Position numbers and translations under genes: made by a program. Source: JBMNIZ01 sp050951405 (lineage in GTDB: Bacteria; Bacillota; DULZ01). From it: 64,000 nt of DNA. The notes below the pieces were generated by a model. That model saw nothing but the letters and a program-made list of their open reading frames with translations, did not search any database and was not told the DNA's origin. The DNA lies in the NCBI GenBank assembly GCA_050951405.1, contig JBMNIZ010000014.1, positions 124,001 through 188,000 on the forward strand, given 5' to 3'. Below are positions 55,196 to 63,793 of this stretch, one piece after another (the stretch's first letter is position 1; each line of letters begins with the position of its first letter).

Positions 55196-55912
55196 TTGGG
55201 GCGGGCGACCATCGCTATCTTTGCCAGGAAAAAAGGGCCATTAAGGTCTTTGCTCTTCGCATTGATTCTGGCCATTGTATTTTACTACGGCTATTATCAT
55301 CTGAGTTCTTTTCTTAGTTCCCGAGCGGTGCTGACTACCGGAGCGGCAATTGTACTTGATGCTGGTCATGGAGGGGTGGATCCGGGTACCCATTACGGAG
55401 AACTGAAAGAGAAGGATATAGTCTTGGACGTGGTTTTGCGTATGCGGGACTATCTGGAAGGGCAAGGTTTGCGAGTGGATTTGACCAGGGACAGTGACGT
55501 GGACTTGGGGGGAGAATTAAAAAAAGGCAGGCACCAAAGGGATTTGGAAGCCAGATTACAGCTGATCAAAAGGGGACGACTGGCGGTAAGTATTCATTGC
55601 AACAGTTCCACGGACAAAAAGCAAAAAGGTGCAGTGGTTTTTTATCAAAAAGACTTAGCGGAGGGGAAAAAGCTGGCTGAAGCGGTTTTGCAAGAAGTGG
55701 GTCAATTCCAATTTTTAAACCATTCCTTCCCGGTCGCCCGTCAAAACTTGTTTTTACTCCGCAGAGCCGGCATTCCTGCTGTTTTGGTGGAAATGGGATT
55801 TTTATCCAACCCGGAAGACAGAGAAAAACTGCAGGATGAGAACTTTCGACAGCAGATGGCAGAGGCGGTTTCCAGGGGTATTATAAGGTATCTGTTCGGA
55901 GATCAGAGCTAG
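55196..55912 (+). CDS. cwlD: N-acetylmuramoyl-L-alanine amidase, CwlD-like
   Basis: 238 residues from TTG 55196, chosen for AAGGAGGT nine bases upstream and a length like CwlD; the frame is open to 55106. One N-terminal membrane helix (about 18-38) is followed by an Amidase_3 domain: VLDAGHGGVDPGT, the glutamate in ELKEKDIVLDVV, SIHCNSS and VEMGFLSNPEDR. CwlD with PdaA makes muramic lactam in the spore cortex, so the gene hints that the organism forms spores. It could be a vegetative amidase. Confidence 0.87.
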   Translation: MGRATIAIFARKKGPLRSLLFALILAIVFYYGYYHLSSFLSSRAVLTTGAAIVLDAGHGGVDPGTHYGELKEKDIVLDVVLRMRDYLEGQGLRVDLTRDSDVDLGGELKKGRHQRDLEARLQLIKRGRLAVSIHCNSSTDKKQKGAVVFYQKDLAEGKKLAEAVLQEVGQFQFLNHSFPVARQNLFLLRRAGIPAVLVEMGFLSNPEDREKLQDENFRQQMAEAVSRGIIRYLFGDQS

Positions 55913-55961
55913 TGTAGTTAACCAGCCGAAAAAGTATTGGTTCAGGGGACATCAGTCAAAG

Positions 55962-56342
55962 TTAAAAAATGTTTGGTAAGTTTAAGTTTTCCTTTTCCGG
56001 AATATGGGATAACAAGAGTTTCAAAGCGGCCAGTTCCGCCAGGCTCTGATTGTAATCACAGGCTTTGGAAAAACTCAGCAGCCTGGCTAAAGCCAGGTCG
56101 ATTTGATCGATCTCCTGGTGATTGAGAAAAATGGTCCATTTTTGTTGGATCTTATTCCAGGAGTGAGCGAAATTTTCCAGTTGCTCTTGGGCCAAGGTCC
56201 AATTCCCGGCCTCAATCTGTTGCTGGGCTATAGTGATCTCTTGTATAAGATTTTCGGCGCTTATGTGCAAATATTGCAGGGTCAACAAGGAAAGACCAAC
56301 AACCAGAACGGAAAGAAGAAAAATGATGGCCAGAGCACGCAT
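55962..56342 (-). CDS. DUF4363 family protein
   Basis: 126 residues, with an N-terminal membrane segment (about 3-21) and a helical rest with AQQQIEAGNWTLAQEQLENF and a WNKIQQKW pattern. It resembles DUF4363 proteins of clostridia, which usually lie beside DUF421 genes, as here (4 bp gap). Function unknown; cell surface location likely. Confidence 0.8.
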   Translation of the reverse strand: MRALAIIFLLSVLVVGLSLLTLQYLHISAENLIQEITIAQQQIEAGNWTLAQEQLENFAHSWNKIQQKWTIFLNHQEIDQIDLALARLLSFSKACDYNQSLAELAALKLLLSHIPEKENLNLPNIF

Positions 56343-56346
56343 GAGT

Positions 56347-57036
56347 TCATTTCTCCTTGGCGTATTTTTCTTTCATCTGGATCCATAATTGACCGTTGGT
56401 ATCAAGGGTGGCAAAAAGTACATGCTTGATATTTTTAATGTTTTGTTCCTGAAGCTTCTTTTTTAGCCAATCCAGGTCTAATTGGCATTCTTCCAGATTT
56501 TTGTAGTTAACCTTGCCATCGGAAATCAAGGTAAGGGGCAAGCCCTCATATTGAGTGCTGAGCTCCAGATCACTGGGAGTTAACGGGCGCAGTTGGGATT
56601 TAGGGATTACACTCAGTTTGCCGCTGGTTTCCAGAATGGCAAATTCCACATCAGCGATATTGGGAAAGTTTTTTTCCCTTAGCTGTTCGAGCAAATCGTT
56701 GATATTATAGCGCAGGCGGTTTAGTTCCTTTTCCATGATTCTTCCGTTTTCAATCAGGACACTGGGGGTCCCGCAGAGAATCTTTCTGGCCAGGTCGCTT
56801 TTCAAGGAAAGATAGGAAAAAGAGAGCTGAATTATCAGCAAAGTGATAATGGGCAGCACGCCTGCCAAAAGAGGGATGCCGGTATCCTGCATGGGGATAG
56901 CGGCCAATTCTGAAATCATGATGGCGATAACCAATTCAAACGGCTGCAGTTCGCCGATCTGTCTTTTTCCCATGAGACGGATTACTAAAACCACCAGCAA
57001 GTATAGGATTACGGTGCGAATCAAACTTAAGAGCAT
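56347..57036 (-). CDS. DUF421 (YetF-like) membrane protein
   Basis: 229 residues from the ATG at 57036 with GAAGGAGCC upstream; the longer frame to 57111 lacks a ribosome site. Three N-terminal membrane segments (about 4-80: ILYLLVVLVIRLMGKRQIGE, LQPFELVIAIMISELAAIPM) precede the cytoplasmic YetF domain with SVLIENGRIMEKELNRLRY and FAILETSGKLSVIPK. Family members are frequent in spore formers. Function is unknown. Confidence 0.88.
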   Translation of the reverse strand: MLLSLIRTVILYLLVVLVIRLMGKRQIGELQPFELVIAIMISELAAIPMQDTGIPLLAGVLPIITLLIIQLSFSYLSLKSDLARKILCGTPSVLIENGRIMEKELNRLRYNINDLLEQLREKNFPNIADVEFAILETSGKLSVIPKSQLRPLTPSDLELSTQYEGLPLTLISDGKVNYKNLEECQLDLDWLKKKLQEQNIKNIKHVLFATLDTNGQLWIQMKEKYAKEK

Positions 57037-57209
57037 GGTAAAGGCTCCTTCATTTCTCCAAACCTCTTTCCTACTTTGCCCTAAAAGGGAGGATTTCATG
57101 AGCAAAGGCACTCGATGATTGGGAGACAGCTTTTTTCAGGGAGGAGGAAAAAGGCATTTTTAGGAGAAAATATAACAGTAAACGATTAAGAGAAAGAGGA
57201 GTATGATAA

Positions 57210-58085
57210 ATGATTACCAAGGAAGCTGCCATTGGCTTTGTTGGCATCGGTGTCATGGGAAAAAGCATGGTTTTAAATCTGATGAAGGCCGGTTTTAATA
57301 ATATGAGGGTTTATACCCGTACCAAATCCAAGGCCGAAGAAGTTATTGCCCGGGGAGCTCAATGGAAGGACACAGTTTCCCAACTGGCCCGGGAAGCGGA
57401 TGTGGTCATCACCATGGTGGGCTATCCCAAAGATGTGGAGGAGCTGTACCTGGGGGAAAACGGTATTATCAATAGCGGAAAAGAGGGCGCTTACTTGATC
57501 GATATGACCACTTCTTCCCCAAACCTAGCCAAGAGAATTTACCAAGAAGCAGCCCAAAAAGGCATGAAAAGCCTTGATGCTCCCGTTTCCGGTGGTGATA
57601 TCGGGGCCAGAGAAGGGCGCCTCTCTATTATGGTGGGCGGAGATGCTGAAGCTTTTCAAGCGGTCAAGCCCCTTTTTGAAGCGATGGGCAACAATATCAT
57701 TCTGCAAGGTGGCCCCGGCTCAGGTCAGTATACAAAGATGTGTAATCAAATTACCATCGCTTCCAATATGATCGGCGTTTGCGAAGCACTGGCTTATGGG
57801 GTTAAAGCCGGCTTGGATCCCCGGCAAATGTTAAAAAGTATTGAGACGGGGGCCGCTGCCAGCTGGAGTTTGAGCAACTTGGTCCCGCGGATGTTGGCTG
57901 AGGATTATTCACCTGGCTTTTATGTAAAGCATTTTATCAAAGATATGAACATAGCACTGGAATCGGCGCAAGAAATGGGTCTGCAGACTCCCGGGCTGGA
58001 GCTGGCCAAGTCGCTGTATGATAAACTGGCCCAGATGGGAGAAGAGAACAGCGGTACTCAAGCCCTTTACAAGCTCTATCTTTAA
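57210..58085 (+). CDS. Beta-hydroxyacid dehydrogenase (GarR/3-hydroxyisobutyrate dehydrogenase family)
   Basis: 291 residues. N-terminal Rossmann motif GFVGIGVMGKSMVLNLMKAGF, DAPVSGGDIGAREGRLSIMVGG for substrate binding, and catalytic lysine K176 in GSGQYTKMCNQI. Members reduce tartronate semialdehyde, 3-hydroxyisobutyrate, malonic semialdehyde or 2-(hydroxymethyl)glutarate. The last is a step of nicotinate fermentation, and malonic semialdehyde could come from beta-alanine, so a link to the catabolic island is conceivable, but the gene stands 22 kb away. A hairpin terminator follows. Confidence 0.9.
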   Translation: MITKEAAIGFVGIGVMGKSMVLNLMKAGFNNMRVYTRTKSKAEEVIARGAQWKDTVSQLAREADVVITMVGYPKDVEELYLGENGIINSGKEGAYLIDMTTSSPNLAKRIYQEAAQKGMKSLDAPVSGGDIGAREGRLSIMVGGDAEAFQAVKPLFEAMGNNIILQGGPGSGQYTKMCNQITIASNMIGVCEALAYGVKAGLDPRQMLKSIETGAAASWSLSNLVPRMLAEDYSPGFYVKHFIKDMNIALESAQEMGLQTPGLELAKSLYDKLAQMGEENSGTQALYKLYL

Positions 58086-58105
58086 GTGAACAGGCTTAAA
58101 GTATC

Positions 58106-58143
58106 AAGGCAATGGATTTTTGGTCAGTCCATTGCCTTATTTT
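58106..58143 (+). terminator. Hairpin terminator after the hydroxyacid dehydrogenase gene
   Basis: AAGGCAATGGA (58106-58116) pairs with TCCATTGCCTT (58128-58138), then ATTTT. The 301-bp gap 58086-58386 also has weak open frames, the longest 71 codons, but they run over this hairpin and have no ribosome site, so I see no gene there. Confidence 0.7.
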
Positions 58144-58386
58144 CTGCATTGGAAATGAGCTTTGTCTTACCATCTACACCTATCCAGGCCAGTTTTTATG
58201 CTTTCTGCCTGATTGGCAGTCATTCCTTAAGCTACCTGCTGAAAGCAGGGGAAGGGATCTGCTGGTCAAAGGAGGAAATTGCCTGGCAAGCTAGAAAATA
58301 GATAAAAAAACAGGTGAATTGGTATTTGGAGCTTTAAAAGCAGGCAAAATAAAAGGAAATGGTTGAAGCACAAGGAGGTAAGTTTT

Positions 58387-60054
58387 ATGGCGGAGCAGTC
58401 TTGGTTGGAAGTGTTATTGCCCGATGGGAAGAGGGAAAAGCTGCCTGTGGGGGAGGATCTTTTAACTCTCAGTCGAAGATTTCAATCCCATTTTTCCTCC
58501 ACGATTGTGGCAGCTACTATTGATAATGAACTGAAGGAATTAACCTACCGCCCGGATAAGGGGGGATTTCTGGAATTTTTAGACCTGCATCATCCTGAGG
58601 GGATGCGTATTTATCACCGGAGCTTAACCTTCTTGCTGATCGTAGCCGCAAAAGAATTGTTTCCAGACGGACGGCTTTTAATTGAACATTCTCTGGGCAA
58701 AGGTTTATATTGTGAACTGCATAAAAAACCGCCTTTGTCCAGTAAAGACGTGGAGAAATTAGAACAACGGATGAGAGAGCTGGTGGAAGCTGATGTTCCG
58801 TTTTCCAAGGAAAGAATACCCTTGGAAGAGGCCATTTCTTATTTCCGGCAGGAAGGTTATGAAGACAAGGCCCGGTTATTAAAATACCGGAAAAAGCCTT
58901 ACTTAAATGTCTACAGCTGTGGCCCGGTCAAGGAGTATCTTTACGGCTACTTGGTTCCCAGCAGTGGTTACCTCAAAACCTTCAGTTTAAAGCACCATAT
59001 GCCCGGCTTCGTCTTAAGATTTCCCGATGAACATGCTCCGGATCGGATTCCCCCCTATGTTGAACAACCCAAGCTTTTTAAGATCTTCCGGGAAGCGGAG
59101 AAGTGGTGCGACATCATGGGGATAGCTACGGTAGGAGCTTTGAATGATTATATTGCGGCGGGCAAGGGCGAGGAACTGGTCTGGTTGGCTGAGGCACTTC
59201 ACGAAAAGAAAGTGGCTCAAATTGCCGATATGATCTGTAATCAGGAAAACAAGATCAGGGTTATTCTGATTGCCGGTCCTTCATCTTCCGGAAAAACAAC
59301 TTTTGCCCAGCGTTTAACTATTCAATTGCGGGTCAATGGACTGCATCCTGTTTCCATCTCATTGGATGATTATTTTGTGGACCGGGAACAAACGCCCCGT
59401 AATGAAGAAGGGGAGTTGGATTTTGAAGCCTTGGAAGCTATCGACTTAGATCTTTTCAATGAACAGCTTACCGCCATGATCCAGGGTGAAGAAGTGGAGG
59501 TTCCCTATTACAATTTCCAACGGGGCAAAAGAGAGTACAGGGGTCGCAAGGTTCAGGTGGACCAGTCTCAACCTATTATCATTGAAGGAATCCATGGCTT
59601 AAATGATCGTTTGACCTCATCTGTTCCCCGGGATAAGAAATTCAAAGTTTACATCAGCGCACTCACTTCTCTGAATATTGACCAGCATAATCGGATCCCC
59701 ACTACCGATGGTAGAATAATCCGTCGTATTATCCGGGACTGCCAGTTCCGGGGTCATGATGCGGCTACCACCATCAAGCTCTGGCCCATGGTCCGGCGCG
59801 GGGAAGAAAAAAATATCTTCCCTTTTCAGGAAGAAGCGGATGTAATGTTCAATTCTGCTTTGATTTATGAACTGGCGGTTCTGAAAAAATATGCAGAGCC
59901 TTTGCTGGAGTCCGTAGACCCCACCAAACCTGAATATCTTGTAGCCAAAAGATTGTTGAAGTTCCTCAAATGTTTTCTGCCCCTTGATGATGTGGAGATA
60001 CCGAGCACGTCTATCTTAAGGGAGTTTATTGGAGGCAGCTGTCTGGTCACTTAA
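58387..60054 (+). CDS. Nucleoside (uridine) kinase with N-terminal TGS-like domain
   Basis: 555 residues from ATG 58387 with CAAGGAGGT upstream. Residues 1-70 resemble the TGS domain, and 70-230 the second additional domain of threonyl-tRNA synthetase (LIVAAKELFPDGRLLIEHSL). The kinase part starts near 285 with the P-loop GPSSSGKTT (297-305), then SLDDYFVDREQTP and IIEGIHGLND. The architecture is common in Firmicutes as uridine kinase-like or phosphoribulokinase-like protein. Role in nucleoside salvage is likely, not shown. Confidence 0.87.
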   Translation: MAEQSWLEVLLPDGKREKLPVGEDLLTLSRRFQSHFSSTIVAATIDNELKELTYRPDKGGFLEFLDLHHPEGMRIYHRSLTFLLIVAAKELFPDGRLLIEHSLGKGLYCELHKKPPLSSKDVEKLEQRMRELVEADVPFSKERIPLEEAISYFRQEGYEDKARLLKYRKKPYLNVYSCGPVKEYLYGYLVPSSGYLKTFSLKHHMPGFVLRFPDEHAPDRIPPYVEQPKLFKIFREAEKWCDIMGIATVGALNDYIAAGKGEELVWLAEALHEKKVAQIADMICNQENKIRVILIAGPSSSGKTTFAQRLTIQLRVNGLHPVSISLDDYFVDREQTPRNEEGELDFEALEAIDLDLFNEQLTAMIQGEEVEVPYYNFQRGKREYRGRKVQVDQSQPIIIEGIHGLNDRLTSSVPRDKKFKVYISALTSLNIDQHNRIPTTDGRIIRRIIRDCQFRGHDAATTIKLWPMVRRGEEKNIFPFQEEADVMFNSALIYELAVLKKYAEPLLESVDPTKPEYLVAKRLLKFLKCFLPLDDVEIPSTSILREFIGGSCLVT

Positions 60055-60056
60055 GT

Positions 60057-60467
60057 CTATTCTTCTGCCGGATTGATTTCAGAAGAGAATAGGATTTGAG
60101 CGCTTTTATTGATCATGTGCAAAACGCTGCAGTATTTTTCCTGGGTCAATTCAATAGCCCTGGCCAGTTTTTCGGCGGGAATATCTTTTCCCCAGATTTG
60201 ATAGACCATTTTGACCTGGGTGAAGACTTTGGGATGTTCAGACTGTCTCTGGGCTTCCAATTTGATCTGGAATTTATCAAAGGGCACTCGCATTTTCTCA
60301 AGAATTGATACCACATCCATACCGCTGCAAGCTCCCAGTCCCATTAACACCACTTGCATGGGTGTGGGACCGGCCTGCCCGGCGGAGCTGTCCATGAGGA
60401 TTTGATGTTCACCGGAAACGCCCTTAAATTGGAGTTTTTCTTGCCAGTATACGGTAGCTTGCATCAT
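60057..60467 (-). CDS. OsmC/Ohr family protein
   Basis: 137 residues from ATG 60467 (GGGAGGG upstream, four bases before the first of two ATGs). GPTPMQVVLMGLGACSGMDVVSILEK holds the first peroxidatic cysteine, and TQEKYCSVLHMI the second. Such proteins reduce organic hydroperoxides with thiols. It converges on the nucleoside kinase gene with 2 bp between the stops. Confidence 0.88.
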   Translation of the reverse strand: MMQATVYWQEKLQFKGVSGEHQILMDSSAGQAGPTPMQVVLMGLGACSGMDVVSILEKMRVPFDKFQIKLEAQRQSEHPKVFTQVKMVYQIWGKDIPAEKLARAIELTQEKYCSVLHMINKSAQILFSSEINPAEE

Positions 60468-60602
60468 TAACCCTCCCTGCCCATGTGAATAAATATAGTA
60501 AGAAGTTGATCTAATCCTAGCATAAATTGATTGGTGATGCAACGGCCTCAAGCAAAGAAAGCAGTGTGGGATCCAGGAAAGTTAGCAGAAGGAGATGGAG
60601 CC

Positions 60603-61418
60603 GTGTTGATTGGAGCTCACCTTTCCATCAGTAAAGGTTATCGAGCGGCAGTAGAAGAGGCAAGAAAAATCGGGGCGAATACCCTGCAGTTTTTTACCAG
60701 GAATCCGCGAGGGGCCAGGGCCAGACCTCTGGATTTGAAGGATTTGGAAAAGGCCAATATGCTGCGAGCACAATATGTATTTGGGCCTATAGTGGCCCAT
60801 GCCCCTTATATCCTGAACCTGGCCTCCCCAAAAGAAGAAGTCTGGGAATTGGCCATTAGAATTTTGCGGGAGGATTTGGAAAAACTGGATCGGCTGGGTT
60901 CCGTTTACCTGGTAGTTCACCCCGGCAGCCATACCGGTGCGGGATTGGAGCAAGGGATGGAGAGGATTATCCAGGCCATAAAGCTGGCTTTCCCGGTAGA
61001 AGCCCAGACCATGATTCTGCTGGAGGGTATGGCGGGGACAGGAACAGAAATCGGTTCTACTTTCGAGGAGCTGTCCTACATTGCCGGTTCAGTGGGCAAT
61101 GAGAGAGTGGGCTTTTGTCTGGACAGCGCTCATCTTTTTGGGGCCGGCTATGACCTGAAGGATGATTTGCCTGGGGTTTTGGAGAAAGCTGACGGAATCC
61201 TGGGTTTGGAGCGAGTTAAAGTCTTTCATGTTAACGACAGTCTATATTCCCTGGGGTCGAAAAAAGACCGGCATGCCAATCTGGGAAAAGGTTTGATTGG
61301 CAAAGAAGCCCTCAAAAAACTGGTGCGAGAAAAAAGGCTTGGGGATAAGATTTTTATTTTGGAAACGCCGGGAGGGCCGGAGGAATATAGGCAGGAAATC
61401 GCTTATTTACGCGGATAA
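60603..61418 (+). CDS. nfo: Endonuclease IV (deoxyribonuclease IV)
   Basis: 271 residues from GTG 60603 with AGAAGGAGA upstream; the frame is open to 60531, but IGAHLSISKGY is the usual family start. Zinc ligands lie in VAHAPYILNLASP, VVHPGSHTGAG, LLEGMAGTGTEIGSTFEEL, FCLDSAHLFGAGYDL, VFHVNDS and the final ILETPG. It cuts DNA at abasic sites in base-excision repair. The next gene is endonuclease III of the same pathway. Confidence 0.94.
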   Translation: MLIGAHLSISKGYRAAVEEARKIGANTLQFFTRNPRGARARPLDLKDLEKANMLRAQYVFGPIVAHAPYILNLASPKEEVWELAIRILREDLEKLDRLGSVYLVVHPGSHTGAGLEQGMERIIQAIKLAFPVEAQTMILLEGMAGTGTEIGSTFEELSYIAGSVGNERVGFCLDSAHLFGAGYDLKDDLPGVLEKADGILGLERVKVFHVNDSLYSLGSKKDRHANLGKGLIGKEALKKLVREKRLGDKIFILETPGGPEEYRQEIAYLRG

Positions 61419-61524
61419 AAACCCGGTTTCCTCCTGTTTTTTCTGCAATGACTGCTGTAGCTATTTGTTCGTTTTCAGTTGCCAAATATCTACTTTTATT
61501 TTCCCAATGCATGAGGTGAAAACT

Positions 61525-62187
61525 TTGACTGACCGGGATCTGCGAATGAAGATATTGGAAATTCTGTCCAGGGAATACAGCCATGCCCGGACAGAATTGA
61601 ATTATTCCAATCCTTTTGAATTGTTAGTGTCCACCATTCTTTCTGCCCAATCAACGGATCGCCAGGTCAATAAAATAACCAGATCCTTATTCAAAAAATA
61701 TTCCGGGCCTGAGGATTTTGCCCGTCTCACCCCAGAACAATTGGCTGAGGAAATCCGTGGGTGCGGTCTTTATCGAAACAAGAGCCGGCATATTATTGCT
61801 GCCAGCAGAGCCCTCCTGGAAAAACACGGAGGCGTGGTGCCTTCTACCCGGGAGGATTTGGAGGCTTTGCCCGGGGTGGGAAGGAAGACAGCCAGCGTAG
61901 TGCTGAGCAATGCTTTTGGACAAGAGGCCCTGGCCGTGGATACCCATGTTCACCGGGTGTCCAATCGTCTAGGGCTTGCCCAAAGCACTGATGTGCGGGT
62001 CACCGAGGAACAATTGTGTGCTCTCATACCCCGGGATCAGTGGTCCCAGGCGCATCATTGGTTGATCTATCATGGACGGAGAGTGTGCAAGGCACGAAAG
62101 CCCCTTTGCCATGTGTGCAAGCTTGCCGAATACTGCCGCTGGAGGAAGAATCATTCCGGCGGGGGTGAGGGGAAGAAGGATGAATAG
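61525..62187 (+). CDS. nth: Endonuclease III
   Basis: 220 residues from TTG 61525 (GAGGTG six bases before); ATG 61507 is an alternative. The helix-hairpin-helix LPGVGRKTASVVL carries the catalytic lysine, AVDTHVHRVSNRLGL the catalytic aspartate, and the C-terminus the [4Fe-4S] loop C-x6-C-x2-C-x5-C (CKARKPLCHVCKLAEYC). It removes oxidised pyrimidines and nicks the DNA. Confidence 0.95.
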   Translation: MTDRDLRMKILEILSREYSHARTELNYSNPFELLVSTILSAQSTDRQVNKITRSLFKKYSGPEDFARLTPEQLAEEIRGCGLYRNKSRHIIAASRALLEKHGGVVPSTREDLEALPGVGRKTASVVLSNAFGQEALAVDTHVHRVSNRLGLAQSTDVRVTEEQLCALIPRDQWSQAHHWLIYHGRRVCKARKPLCHVCKLAEYCRWRKNHSGGGEGKKDE

Positions 62188-62215
62188 CCTTCGCCCCGGG
62201 GAGAAAAAAAAGAAT

Positions 62216-62497
62216 ATGCTGGTGGGAACTTGCTTCCTTACTTTGTATATCCACAGCAGTATTTCTCTCAAAGATAAGCGCCGGGTGGTCCAGGGGCTGT
62301 GCCACCGGTTAAGAAAACGATTTCCTGTGTGCGTTGCCGAAATTGATTATCAAGAATACTGGCAGAAAGCCGGTCTGGGTGTAGCTTATTTGAGTAATGA
62401 GAGTTCTCAGATTTATCGGGTATTGCAGCAGGTAGTGAATTACGTGGACTGTTCAGCAGATGTAGAAATTGTGGACTTTTTCATTGAAATACTCTGA
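62216..62497 (+). CDS. DUF503 (YlxP-like) small protein
   Basis: 93 residues from ATG 62216; an upstream in-frame ATG at 62180 with GAGGGG before it would add 12 residues and overlap nth. SLKDKRRVVQGLCHRLRKRF and VAEIDYQEYWQKAGLGVAYLS match the DUF503 family, found near ribosome-maturation genes in Firmicutes and suggested to act there. Function not established. Confidence 0.85.
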   Translation: MLVGTCFLTLYIHSSISLKDKRRVVQGLCHRLRKRFPVCVAEIDYQEYWQKAGLGVAYLSNESSQIYRVLQQVVNYVDCSADVEIVDFFIEIL

Positions 62498-62545
62498 CCC
62501 TGCTAATTTTGGTTTTTCCCAATTAATGAAGGAGTAGAATGGTTT

Positions 62546-62995
62546 ATGCATATCGTACTGGTTGAGCCTGAGATACCGCAAAATACAGGCAATGTTGTCA
62601 GGACCTGCGCTGTGACGGGCAGCGTCTTGCATCTGATCAAGCCGCTGGGTTTTTCTTTGGAAGATAAATACTTGAAAAGGGCCGGATTGGATTATTGGCC
62701 GCTGGTGGAGATACATTGTCATGACCGTCTGGAAGTGCTGTACGACCTGTATCCCAAAGCTACTTTCTATTATGTAACCACAAAAGGGAAGAGAAAGTAT
62801 TCGGAAGTCAACTATGGAAAAAATGATTTTCTGGTTTTTGGCAAGGAAACTAAAGGACTGCCGGAAGAATTATTAAAAGCAAATGAACAGATGACAATCA
62901 GGATACCGATGATTAACAAGGCCAGATCCCTGAACCTGGCCAATGCGGTGGCTATTGTTCTTTATGAAGCTTTACGGCAGCAGGGATTTTTTTGA
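62546..62995 (+). CDS. trmL: tRNA (cytidine(34)-2'-O)-methyltransferase
   Basis: 149 residues of the SPOUT fold: HIVLVEPEIPQNTGNVVRTC at the start, FLVFGKETKGLPEELL and IRIPMINKARSLNLANAVAI at the knot. TrmL methylates the wobble nucleotide of leucine tRNAs with S-adenosylmethionine. Length is normal. Confidence 0.95.
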   Translation: MHIVLVEPEIPQNTGNVVRTCAVTGSVLHLIKPLGFSLEDKYLKRAGLDYWPLVEIHCHDRLEVLYDLYPKATFYYVTTKGKRKYSEVNYGKNDFLVFGKETKGLPEELLKANEQMTIRIPMINKARSLNLANAVAIVLYEALRQQGFF

Positions 62996-63066
62996 TGGAC
63001 TGACTATCATCATTGAACCTCTTTTAGCCGGGGGAATAAATTATACCAGGTATTGGAGGTATAATT

Positions 63067-63486
63067 ATGTCCACATCGCAAAAAAATCAGCCTGCCGCCC
63101 AAAAGCCTGGTTCCCCCGAAAGTCCGTCCAGGGCTAGCCTGAGCATTGACCAGATTGAAATGAGAGTATTTGGTTCAACTATTAAGATGGTCAGAAAGAC
63201 TAGCCTGGACACGGCTGCGGAACTTTCGGCCTATATCCCCCGGGCGGAATTTCGCCAGAGGTATTATGAAAAAGGTCAACTAATTAGTGAAAAAGAGATC
63301 ATATTGAACAGCATTACCGTGGTTCATGCTCCGCGGCATCCTCTCCATCAAGGACAGGGAAGTATTGCTGAATATAGGGGAAAAGGGATTAAAAAAAGAA
63401 AAGCTTGGGCAAAAGAAACACCTGCCGGAGAACCCGCTTCCAAAGGTTTTTGGCGCAAGGTGTTCAGTCTTTTCTCCAAGCAATAA
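63067..63486 (+). CDS. Hypothetical protein
   Basis: 139 residues, ATG with TTGGAGGT upstream. I do not recognise a family. The ends are proline- and lysine-rich and likely disordered (residues 1-25 and 100-139); the middle (about 28-98) alternates polar and hydrophobic residues and includes FGSTIKMVRKTSLDTAAELS. No signal peptide, membrane helix or cysteine motif. A clear ribosome site and coding-like composition support it as a real gene. Confidence 0.65.
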   Translation: MSTSQKNQPAAQKPGSPESPSRASLSIDQIEMRVFGSTIKMVRKTSLDTAAELSAYIPRAEFRQRYYEKGQLISEKEIILNSITVVHAPRHPLHQGQGSIAEYRGKGIKKRKAWAKETPAGEPASKGFWRKVFSLFSKQ

Positions 63487-63550
63487 ATGCAGTTTTGTGC
63501 GAAAGTAAAGAGGCGGATTGAGAAGGATATCTGCAAAATATGCAAAAAAA

Positions 63551-63628
63551 TGGTCGGGATGACAGGATTTGAACCTGCGACCTCTTGGTCCCGAACCAAG
63601 CGCGCTAGCCAAACTGCGCCACATCCCG
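63551..63628 (-). tRNA. tRNA-Pro (anticodon CGG)
   Basis: On the minus strand: acceptor arm CGGGATG/CATCCCG, D arm with GCGC/GCGC, anticodon arm CTTGG-TTCGGGA-CCAAG, T arm GCAGG-TTCAAAT-CCTGT, and an encoded CCA at 63551-63553. The anticodon CGG reads proline codon CCG. Confidence 0.95.
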
Positions 63629-63793
63629 ACAGGATCTCTTTGATTATATGAATTATTATTTTAAAAGTCAACCGGGGAAAATCGCAAGCGATGCCATGTA
63701 AGGATGGATTACGGTAGGACATAAAAGTCCCTTGCTCAATGGTTTGATGGCTTTTGTTGTCAATATTAAACATATGCTTAAAGGATGGTGCTT

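Noticed and set aside
58086..58301. Small plus-strand frame after the hydroxyacid dehydrogenase gene
   Set aside because: Starts on the base after a stop codon, has no ribosome site and covers a good terminator hairpin.
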